Of a stretch of 64,000 nt of DNA, positions 57,189 through 64,000 are shown one piece after another (within the stretch, counting starts at the first letter, position 1; each line of letters begins with the position of its first letter). A program made the position numbers and the translations under genes. Origin of the DNA: Rhizobium sp. R711 (GTDB lineage: Bacteria > Pseudomonadota > Alphaproteobacteria > Rhizobiales > Rhizobiaceae); assembly GCF_002211365.1 (NCBI RefSeq), contig NZ_LOKZ01000023.1, forward strand, positions 124,001 through 188,000, written 5' to 3'. Under the pieces are notes generated by a model, which saw nothing but the letters and a program-made list of their open reading frames with translations, was not told where the DNA came from and made no database searches.

Positions 57189-58064
57189 TCAACCTTTGAC
57201 GGCGCCCAGGGACAATCCCCGGACGAGATGCTTCTGGACGATGAAGGCGAAGATGACGATTGGCACGCATGCCATGAACCCCGCCGCGCTGATTTCACCC
57301 CAATATGTATTGTACTGCGTTACTCGCCCGGCAATGCCAATGGGCAGCGTCTGCGACTGCTCGGTGAGCGTGATGATGAGGGAAAGTAGAAACTCGTTCC
57401 ACGAAATGATCACGCAGAAGATCGCGGTGGCTGCAAGCCCGGGCCGGGCAAGAGGCAGCGCCACATGCAGGAATGCACCCCACCGTGTGTCGCCGTCGAC
57501 GATCGCCGCCTCCTCCAGCTCGACCGGAAGATCTTGGAAGTAGCTCTTCATCATCCAAGTCGCGAAGGGGAGATTGAAGGCGGTGTAGGCGACGATGAGA
57601 GCCGACTTCGTGTTGAGCATGTCGAAGTAGTTGAAGAACAAGTAGAGCGGAATGATGCTGACGATGGGCGGCATCATGCGCGTTGACAGGATCCAGAACG
57701 AAATCTGCTTCCGCCACTGCCAGGGATAGCTGAACCGGGCCAAGGCATAGCCGGCCATTGTGCCGAAGGTTACCGAAACGGTCGTCGTTCCTACGGCGAC
57801 GAGCAAGCTGTTTAGCGCGTAGCGCAGGAACGGACGCTGGATAAACGCTTCATTGTAGTGTTTTAGGGTGGGGTTGCGGGGCAGCCATTCAGGCGGTACT
57901 GCGAAAATGTCGATATCATATTTGAACGAGTTGGTCGCAATCCAGTAGATCGGAAAAAGTGTGACGACCAGCGCGACAACGATCGTCAGATAGGCCAGCA
58001 GGCGGATGAGAACCTCCTTGGTCCGGCTGCGCGCGTATATGGTTTTTGGCAGTGTCATGGTCAT
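57189..58064 (-). CDS. Sugar ABC transporter permease, MalG type
   Basis: A 291-residue CUT1 permease with six membrane spans. The first span reads LLAYLTIVVALVVTLFPIYW, and the EAA coupling loop is EEAAIVDGDTRWGAFLHVALPLARP. The start overlaps the MalF-type stop (AATGACC), so the two are coupled. Confidence 0.93.
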   Translation of the reverse strand: MTMTLPKTIYARSRTKEVLIRLLAYLTIVVALVVTLFPIYWIATNSFKYDIDIFAVPPEWLPRNPTLKHYNEAFIQRPFLRYALNSLLVAVGTTTVSVTFGTMAGYALARFSYPWQWRKQISFWILSTRMMPPIVSIIPLYLFFNYFDMLNTKSALIVAYTAFNLPFATWMMKSYFQDLPVELEEAAIVDGDTRWGAFLHVALPLARPGLAATAIFCVIISWNEFLLSLIITLTEQSQTLPIGIAGRVTQYNTYWGEISAAGFMACVPIVIFAFIVQKHLVRGLSLGAVKG

Positions 58065-58984
58065 TCCGCCAACCGCATGCGTTTCATGAACCAGCTGCTT
58101 AAGATGATCGTTACGAACAGCACGAAAAGCGACATCGCGGCCGCGTAGCCTGGATCGGCGAAGCGGTAGGCGACCTGATAAATATAAAGGCTCAAGACCT
58201 TGGTCCGGTCAGCCGGGCCCCCTCCCGTCAGTATGAAGACCAGATCGAAAAGACGCAGTGCATCCATGACACGCAGGAGAAGCGCAATGGCGATGACCGG
58301 CTTGAGGAACGGCAGCGTCAGGTCCCGGAACTGCTGCCAGGACGATGCTCCGTCGAGCGCAGCGGCCTCATAGGGCTCGACTGGCAAGCTTGCCAACCCC
58401 GCCAGCATTAGAAGAAATATGAAGGGTGTCCATTGCCAGACATCGGCAACGATGATCGAGAACATCGCAAGGTTGACGTCGCCCGCCCATGCCTGCAATG
58501 GCAGGCCAAGGCGGAACATGATTTCGTTGAGGACGCCGAACTGAGGTTCATAGATCAGCTTCCACGTGATCGCGACCGCGATCGGCGGCAGCATCATCGG
58601 GATCATCAGGACGGTCTTCAAAAAGGTCAGCTTGCGGATGAATTTATTGAGGAGCAGGGCCAGGCCGAGACCGAGGACGAATTCCGCCGTTACCGCCACG
58701 ACTGCAAATATGGTGGTATTCCAGAGCGCCACGTGAAATTGCGTGTCGGACAAAAGCCGCGCAAAATTATCAGCACCGACGAAGGTCCAGGGCAGATCGG
58801 GATTCGGGCTGATTTTGTGAACCGCTGCATAGAACATGTAGACGCTGGGAAAGATCGTCAGGCTTAGAAGCATAAGGACTGTCGGCGCAAGCATGAGGAA
58901 ACGCAAATGCCGCTCCACCCATTGCTCCAGACCGGCGCCCACTCGAGGCGGCGCGGCCAAGCTTTGACTTTGCGACGTCAACAT
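58061..58984 (-). CDS. Sugar ABC transporter permease, MalF type
   Basis: A 307-residue CUT1 permease, six or seven membrane spans. It begins with a short cytoplasmic segment and then RFLMLAPTVLMLLSLTIFPS. The EAA loop is YEAAALDGASSWQQFRDLTLPF. GGPADRTKVLSLYIYQVAYRF is the conserved C-terminal loop of this class. Lies 122 bases after the binding-protein gene. Confidence 0.93.
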   Translation of the reverse strand: MLTSQSQSLAAPPRVGAGLEQWVERHLRFLMLAPTVLMLLSLTIFPSVYMFYAAVHKISPNPDLPWTFVGADNFARLLSDTQFHVALWNTTIFAVVAVTAEFVLGLGLALLLNKFIRKLTFLKTVLMIPMMLPPIAVAITWKLIYEPQFGVLNEIMFRLGLPLQAWAGDVNLAMFSIIVADVWQWTPFIFLLMLAGLASLPVEPYEAAALDGASSWQQFRDLTLPFLKPVIAIALLLRVMDALRLFDLVFILTGGGPADRTKVLSLYIYQVAYRFADPGYAAAMSLFVLFVTIILSSWFMKRMRLAE

Positions 58985-59106
58985 TGACCTCTCCCGTAAG
59001 CCCTGCCACGGCGCGCCTGAATTCTCGGGTTACCGGCACATCGGACGCGGTTGCCGGCGCAGTCAAGGGAGCGGCGTTTGAAAACCCCGCTCCGAACGGC
59101 TGTCGC

Positions 59107-60366
59107 CTAGTAAAGGTTCGTAATCCGTGAGACCGCCTCCTGCGAGTTCTTCAGAGCTTCTTGCGGCGTGATCGTGCCTGCGACCACCTTGGAAAGCTCG
59201 ATGCCGAAGGCATTCTCGATCTCTGGCCACTTCGGGTGACGCGGGCGGGGGGTCGAGGCCTGGATTGCCTGCATCAACACCGGATAGTGCCGGAACTTCT
59301 CCTGCGAGGTCAGTTCCGGGTCGGTGAAGACCGAGGTCCGGACCGGCGGATTGCCACGTAGCGCCGAAATCTTCATCTGTTCGGGCGAGGTTGCCCACAT
59401 CATGAAGTCGAATGCTTCCTGCTTATTCTTGGAAGCCGACATGATGCCCATGGTCCAATGGCCGATTTCCGAGCTGCCCGGTTTCGTTCCGGCGGGAATG
59501 GGACTGTAGGAAATCTTGCCGACCATCTTCGATTGCGTCGGATCCTCAAAGGTCGCAACCCAGTTCGGCCAGTTGATCGATGAAGCAGCGGTACCGGCGG
59601 CGAGCGCGGTGCCAACCTCGTTGGCGTTGTAGCTCTCCACGCCCTTCGGCGAGACATCGCGTAGCGCAATGAATGTCTTCATCGCAGCCGCCCCTTCTGG
59701 CGTATCGATCGTTACCTTCGTTCGGTCAGCGTTGAACATATCAGCGCCATAGGACCAGAAGATTGGCATGAAATCGGCAACCACCGGATTTCCTTGCCCG
59801 CCTCGGAAGACGTAACCGAAATAGCGGCCACCTCCGCCTTCTGTCAGCTTCTTGCTCGCCTTCAACACGTCATCCCATGTCTTTGGAGCATCGACGCCGG
59901 CTTCCTTGTACTTGGCGGCGTCATAGAAGAACATCTGCGCGTTCCCCACATAGGGTAGACATACGTAGGGTCCCGTATTGTAGGGATTGCGGCAGACCGC
60001 CAGGGACTTCGAAAGGAAGTCACTGTCCGGCCCTTCCATTCCGGCCTTCTTGAAGTAAGCGGTCAAATCCTCCAGATGTCCGTTCTCGGCGAAAAACGGA
60101 ATCCACGGATCGTCCATGAGGATAATGTCGAACACACCGGACTTGGTCGCACCCGCATTGGCGCCTTGCTCGAAGACGTTGGCATAAGGCGCCTGTACGG
60201 CCTCCACCTTCGTGCCCTTCAACTTTGCGTAGTCCCCGGCAGCGGCCCTCAGACCGTCGCCCTCGCTGCCCGACGGCACGAGGATCGTGATATCGGCCCA
60301 TGCGGCTCCATTGATTGCGAGTGCGGACGTCGCAATAGCCAGGGTGAGAAACAATCTGCGAAGCAT
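59107..60366 (-). CDS. Sugar ABC transporter binding protein (CUT1)
   Basis: A 419-residue extracellular solute-binding protein (family 1). Signal peptide 1-24 (FLTLAIATSALAINGAAWA). The mature part has VFDIILMDDPWIPFFAENGH and GVESYNANEVGTALAAGTAA, and ends near SQEAVSRITNLY. Start: ATG 60366 with GGAGGTG before it. First gene of a six-gene minus-strand operon: binding protein, two permeases, ATPase, FGE-like protein and ScyD-type protein. The ligand is unknown; a sugar, polyol or sugar-acid is usual for the class. Confidence 0.92.
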   Translation of the reverse strand: MLRRLFLTLAIATSALAINGAAWADITILVPSGSEGDGLRAAAGDYAKLKGTKVEAVQAPYANVFEQGANAGATKSGVFDIILMDDPWIPFFAENGHLEDLTAYFKKAGMEGPDSDFLSKSLAVCRNPYNTGPYVCLPYVGNAQMFFYDAAKYKEAGVDAPKTWDDVLKASKKLTEGGGGRYFGYVFRGGQGNPVVADFMPIFWSYGADMFNADRTKVTIDTPEGAAAMKTFIALRDVSPKGVESYNANEVGTALAAGTAASSINWPNWVATFEDPTQSKMVGKISYSPIPAGTKPGSSEIGHWTMGIMSASKNKQEAFDFMMWATSPEQMKISALRGNPPVRTSVFTDPELTSQEKFRHYPVLMQAIQASTPRPRHPKWPEIENAFGIELSKVVAGTITPQEALKNSQEAVSRITNLY

Positions 60367-60804
60367 TGTACACCTCCCATTCCGAGATGTTATCGCGAGG
60401 CCCCGGAGAGGGGCTTCACCTTTCCGGCATAGCGGAAACGCCGCCTTGGCACCCCGGCAAACCGCTTTGCGAAAAGTCGAAACATCGCCCGGCATCTCAT
60501 CCTCGAGCGAGTTGCAAATTTTATCACATCGGGGGTTTTATTTAGAGTGTCTGTATCCGCATTTTTTTTGATTTTTCACCGGTTCTCGCGCAGTTCCGGC
60601 GGCGGCTTTGCGCTTGCGAAGCTGTCTGATGAAGGGATAGCGGCAACAAGCGACATTGCCCTCAAACGTCCATCTGAGACTTGAGCCGTCACGCTCGCAA
60701 GCTAAGCTGACCTCGAGCGAAAGCTTGAGCTTTACGTCCGTCTTTGGGGCACGCACCTGCGGGGCTTCCTTTCTCTTTGGGATTTCTGACATATATTAGA
60801 AATC
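60367..60804. other. Divergent promoter region, no certain gene
   Basis: About 440 bases between the binding-protein gene and nfeD. An 84-codon minus-strand frame (60538-60792) is open but has no ribosome binding site and starts only 12 bases before the nfeD start, so I do not call it. Promoters of both operons should lie here. Confidence 0.5.
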
Positions 60805-62208
60805 ATGAGCGTTCCGGAGGTGGTAGCGCTGAGTTTAAGGTGTTGGCGATGGCTATCGCCAATGCTGATCTTGTTGTTCACGCTGTTCTCAACTCCTAGC
60901 ATCTTCACACTATCAGCGTCGCAAACCAACCGCGCTGCGGTCGTCCTCAAGGTGAGCGGCGCCATTGGGCCTGCAACAGCAGACTATGTGACACGGGGCA
61001 TTCAGCGGGCTGGCGGAGCGGGCCTGATTATCCTTGAGATGGACACGCCCGGCGGCCTTGACACCTCCATGCGGGTCATCATTCGCGCGATCCTTGCCTC
61101 GCCCGTGCCAGTCGCCGGCTTCGTCGCACCGAGCGGTGCGCGGGCTGCGAGCGCCGGCACCTATATTGTCTATGCATGCCACATTGCGGCGATGGCGCCA
61201 GGCACCAACTTGGGAGCAGCGACACCGATCGCGATCGGCGTAAATCCTTTTGGCGGTGATACGAAACCCGAAAAGGAACCGGGCAAACAAAACGACAAGC
61301 CAGCCGAGGCTCCAGGCAGCGCCAGCGACAAAAAACTCATCAACGACGCGGTAGCCTATATTCGCGGGCTTGCGGAACTGCGCAATCGCAACGCCGACTG
61401 GGCAGAGCGTGCCGTGCGGGAAGGCGCGAGCCTTTCATCGACTGCAGCCGTGCGCGAACATGTCATTGATTTCACAGCGGTTGATGTCAACAATCTGCTT
61501 GCGCAGGCACAAGCGCGCATCGTGCAGGTCGGCCAGACCGACATCCAAATAGATACCACCGGTTTAGCTGTCCAGGAATTCGAACCGGACTGGCGCACGC
61601 GACTGCTTTCGGTAATTACCGATCCGAACATTGCAATCATCCTGATGATGGTCGGCATCTACGGTCTGATCTTCGAATTTCTTGCGCCGGGGACGATGCT
61701 TCCCGGCACGATCGGCGGCATCTGCCTCCTTCTCGGTCTTTATGCCTTGGCACTGCTTCCGGTAAGTTTTGCCGGCATTGGGCTTATCGTCCTCGGCGTG
61801 GGATTGACGGTTGCCGAGATCCATTCGCCAAGCTTCGGCGCCTTTGGCATTGGCGGCGGGATTGCCGTGATCCTGGGCGCAACCATTCTGTTCGATACGG
61901 ATATGCCGGGCCTTCAGGTTTCGCGTCCTTTACTTGGCACAATCGCTCTTGCATGCCTTGCTTTCAGCCTTCTCGTTGCTCGCCTGGCATTTACCTCGCG
62001 GCGGCGCGACGTCGCGACGGGCGCAGAGCAGATGATCGGCATTTCGGGCAAGGTCGAGAGTTGGGCTGGAGCGACGGGTTACGTCATCGCGCATGGCGAG
62101 CGCTGGAAGGCTATTTCCGCCGATGCGCTTACCGCAGGGGACCCTGTCAGCGTAATTGCCCGCAACGGGCTGATGCTTAAGGTCGAAAGGCGCATCAACG
62201 AGACTTAG
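60805..62208 (+). CDS. nfeD: Long NfeD-type membrane serine protease
   Basis: A 467-residue NfeD/ClpP-class protein. The N-terminus has a signal or membrane segment (residues 19-36). A ClpP-like protease domain follows, with [14 protein letters not shown], nucleophile Ser116 ([10 protein letters not shown]) and candidate Lys176/Lys177 as in archaeal 1510-N. An inserted charged linker ([18 protein letters not shown]) lies between them. Four or five membrane spans (about 270-400) and a C-terminal OB-type NfeD domain complete it. Such proteins process partner slipins, one of which is encoded next. Alternative start at 60862. Confidence 0.9.
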   Translation: MSVPEVVALSLRCWRWLSPMLILLFTLFSTPSIFTLSASQTNRAAVVLKVSGAIGPATADYVTRGIQRAGGAGLIILEMDTPGGLDTSMRVIIRAILASPVPVAGFVAPSGARAASAGTYIVYACHIAAMAPGTNLGAATPIAIGVNPFGGDTKPEKEPGKQNDKPAEAPGSASDKKLINDAVAYIRGLAELRNRNADWAERAVREGASLSSTAAVREHVIDFTAVDVNNLLAQAQARIVQVGQTDIQIDTTGLAVQEFEPDWRTRLLSVITDPNIAIILMMVGIYGLIFEFLAPGTMLPGTIGGICLLLGLYALALLPVSFAGIGLIVLGVGLTVAEIHSPSFGAFGIGGGIAVILGATILFDTDMPGLQVSRPLLGTIALACLAFSLLVARLAFTSRRRDVATGAEQMIGISGKVESWAGATGYVIAHGERWKAISADALTAGDPVSVIARNGLMLKVERRINET

Positions 62209-62233
62209 CGGCTTGAAGGCAGGAGAAGACGTC

Positions 62234-62995
62234 ATGGCTATGTTTGCAGATCTTGCGTTTTATCTTGTGGCGATCCTGATTTTGCTCGTCATCATTGCAT
62301 CCGCGGTCAAGATCCTGCGGGAATACGAACGCGGCGTCGTTTTCACATTTGGCCGCTTTACCGGCGTCAAGGGACCCGGGTTGATACTCCTTGTGCCCTA
62401 CGTCCAGCAGATGATACGGGTCGACTTGCGCACGCGCGTACTCGATGTCCCCAGCCAGGACGTTATCTCGCACGATAATGTATCGGTGCGCGTCAGCGCC
62501 GTGATCTACTTCAGGGTCATCGATCCCGAGAAGTCGACGATACAGGTCGAAGACTTCATGATGGCCACAAGTCAGCTTGCCCAGACGACATTGCGCTCTG
62601 TCCTTGGCAAGCACGACCTCGACGAGATGCTGGCAGAGCGCGACAGGCTCAACCTGGACATTCAAGAAATCCTTGACACGCAAACGGATGCCTGGGGCAT
62701 CAAAGTTGCCACGGTCGAGATCAAACATGTCGATATCAACGAATCGATGATCCGTGCAATAGCGCGCCAAGCGGAAGCCGAACGCGAGCGCCGGGCAAAG
62801 GTCATCAATGCCGAAGGTGAGCAGCAGGCGGCTGCAAAGCTCCTCGAAGCGGCCGAAATACTCGCCAAGCAGCCGGAGGCCATGCAACTTCGCTACTTAA
62901 GCACCCTGAACGTCATCGCCAGCGAGAAGAACTCAACCGTCTTGTTCCCGTTTCCGATGGAACTCGGCAACCTCATGTCCGGCAAACCGAAATAA
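62234..62995 (+). CDS. Slipin (SPFH/band 7 membrane protein)
   Basis: A 253-residue slipin. One N-terminal membrane segment ([20 protein letters not shown]), then the SPFH domain with [20 protein letters not shown] and [20 protein letters not shown], and a coiled-coil ([20 protein letters not shown]). Slipins form membrane scaffolds and are cut by NfeD-type proteases. Starts 25 bases after nfeD with AGGAG, so a two-gene operon. Confidence 0.93.
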   Translation: MAMFADLAFYLVAILILLVIIASAVKILREYERGVVFTFGRFTGVKGPGLILLVPYVQQMIRVDLRTRVLDVPSQDVISHDNVSVRVSAVIYFRVIDPEKSTIQVEDFMMATSQLAQTTLRSVLGKHDLDEMLAERDRLNLDIQEILDTQTDAWGIKVATVEIKHVDINESMIRAIARQAEAERERRAKVINAEGEQQAAAKLLEAAEILAKQPEAMQLRYLSTLNVIASEKNSTVLFPFPMELGNLMSGKPK

Positions 62996-63085
62996 TCAAT
63001 CGTTCAGGCGCGCCACTTATCATCCTCTGTGACGGTGATCTGCCGATAGCGTGCCGTCGAAATCAAGTGTGATAGTACGATGCGC

Positions 63086-63682
63086 TTAGCGGACCGCCTT
63101 GACGCCCTCGAGGATAAGGGTGGTGGCGATGTCGGCATATTCGTCGCGGCTGACCGGACCGCCTGGACGAAACCACATATAGACCCAGTTCATCATGCCG
63201 AAGAGCGACATGGTCACCGGCATCAGCAGCGGCTTGTTCGCATTGAGATCCGGGTTGATCTCGATGATGGTATTCGAAAACCGCTTGACGATCCGCCTTT
63301 CGATTTCCCGCAGCTCGTCGAGTTGTTCGCGGGAAAGCGCGCTGGTACCGTTCAGTTGCACCTTGTGCTCGTTGTCGGCGCCGCGATAATTTTCCAATAC
63401 CTGACGGACGAGGAGCCGCAATCTCTCCTGAGGAGAGACTGCGGGTTGATCTGCGGCAGCAACGGCAGCTTCCAACTCCTCGAGATGGTTGCGAATGATA
63501 TCGAAGATCAGGGCATCCTTGCTCGGATAATAATGATAAAGCAGGGCTTTAGAAACATTGCTGCGCGAGGCGATGTGAGCCATGGAGGCTTTCTCCATTC
63601 CCATCTCGGCAAAAACGGCAGCAGCGCTGCTGAGGAGGCTGCGTTGTTTCTCTTCAAAGTCGATCGCGCGCGTTCGTGCCAT
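63086..63682 (-). CDS. paaR: TetR family regulator, PaaR-like
   Basis: A 198-residue TetR repressor. The helix-turn-helix reads MAHIASRSNVSKALLYHYYP (about residues 34-53), followed by a ligand domain with WVYMWFRPGGPVSRDEYADI, typical of PaaR. PaaR proteins repress phenylacetate genes and are released by phenylacetyl-CoA. It lies 107 bases downstream of paaK on the same strand. A matching operator is found before the paa epoxidase operon (46477-46492). Confidence 0.82.
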   Translation of the reverse strand: MARTRAIDFEEKQRSLLSSAAAVFAEMGMEKASMAHIASRSNVSKALLYHYYPSKDALIFDIIRNHLEELEAAVAAADQPAVSPQERLRLLVRQVLENYRGADNEHKVQLNGTSALSREQLDELREIERRIVKRFSNTIIEINPDLNANKPLLMPVTMSLFGMMNWVYMWFRPGGPVSRDEYADIATTLILEGVKAVR

Positions 63683-63789
63683 ATGATCCTATGTTCCTGT
63701 TCTTCCTGCGCGCCCTCCACGCGACGAGATTGTGACAACATTTGAATAGGTGCTTCCCGGAATGATCGTCACGCCGGAACGAACCGCTT

Positions 63790-64000
63790 TTATTCCTTTG
63801 GTCGGTTGTCGACGACCCGTTTTGCCTTGCCTTCGGAGCGTGCGACTCCACCCGGATCGCGAATCTCGACCTTTGTGGTAACACCAACGACGCTCTTGAT
63901 GTAGTGGGCAAGGGATTTTGCCGAGGAGGCGCGCGCAATTTCGTCGGCTGCCTCAGACGTACATTCGACATGGACAGTCATCTGGTCCATGCGGCCGGAC
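63790..64000 (-). CDS. paaK: Phenylacetate-CoA ligase PaaK, C-terminal end only
   Basis: The last 70 codons of PaaK; the gene begins outside the window. MDQMTVHVECTSEA, LAHYIKSVVGVTTKVEI and the C-terminus GVARSEGKAKRVVDNRPKE match the conserved end of phenylacetate-CoA ligases. PaaK activates phenylacetate to phenylacetyl-CoA, the first step of the pathway whose second step is encoded at 46853-50620. Confidence 0.85.
   Translation of the reverse strand, partial: SGRMDQMTVHVECTSEAADEIARASSAKSLAHYIKSVVGVTTKVEIRDPGGVARSEGKAKRVVDNRPKE

Noticed and set aside
60538-60792. 84-codon minus-strand frame between the ABC operon and nfeD
   Set aside because: No ribosome binding site, start only 12 bases from the nfeD start, and no recognisable family.

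Overview
The window is high-GC, densely coded DNA from an alphaproteobacterium. It is most likely from the Rhizobium/Agrobacterium/Sinorhizobium group. I infer this from the gene families present (many ABC uptake systems, LacI, MocR and AraC regulators, a DUF1194 protein, a long NfeD with a slipin, a complete bkd operon and a paa cluster) and not from any marker gene. No rRNA, tRNA, CRISPR array, intact insertion sequence or replication origin was seen. The mix of catabolic and transport operons with decayed genes at the left edge suggests a megaplasmid/chromid or an accessory part of a chromosome.

Left part (1-14.4 kb): remnants of an iron-type ABC permease and of a MocR-type aminotransferase regulator come first. 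An SDR oxidoreductase follows, then an RND efflux operon on the minus strand (adaptor, pump, TetR) with a divergent TetR gene that carries a late frameshift. Similar TAGAT/ATCTA palindromes precede both the SDR gene and the pump operon. Next is a ribose-type sugar ABC operon (SBP, ATPase, permease) with a divergent LacI regulator and two identical 14-base operator candidates between them.

Sulfone region (14.5-22.8 kb): a minus-strand operon reads msuE-like FMN reductase, sfnG-like dimethyl sulfone monooxygenase, a full branched-chain-amino-acid-type ABC transporter (ATPase, two permeases, binding protein, second ATPase) and an sfnB-like flavoprotein. It ends in a strong hairpin plus T-run. 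The likely role is uptake and oxidative desulfurisation of an organosulfur compound.

Middle (23-32 kb): a CHASE-like/GGDEF/EAL protein, a small secreted protein, a DMT exporter divergent from a MocR regulator, an exported VWA-type DUF1194 protein divergent from a HtrA-like protease without signal peptide, and an orphan xdhC.

Branched-chain amino acid degradation (32-41.3 kb): an AraC-type regulator is divergent from an operon of SDR, thiolase, acyl-CoA dehydrogenase and all four subunits of the branched-chain 2-oxoacid dehydrogenase. This is the path from valine/leucine/isoleucine keto acids to CoA products, with the SDR and thiolase fitting the isoleucine branch. An unknown 175-residue protein, a membrane acyltransferase and a LacI regulator follow.

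Phenylacetate region (45.4-54.1 kb and 63-64 kb): paaX, a thiolase gene reduced by an in-frame deletion, paaABCDE, an extra paa-type ferritin-like protein, paaZ and paaY. A PaaR-type operator lies directly in front of the thiolase remnant. At the right end a PaaR-like TetR gene and the 3' end of paaK (running out of the window) belong to the same pathway. The two paa blocks are separated by a sugar ABC operon that also carries a sulfatase-modifying-factor-like protein and a ScyD-type beta-propeller, and by an nfeD-slipin pair.
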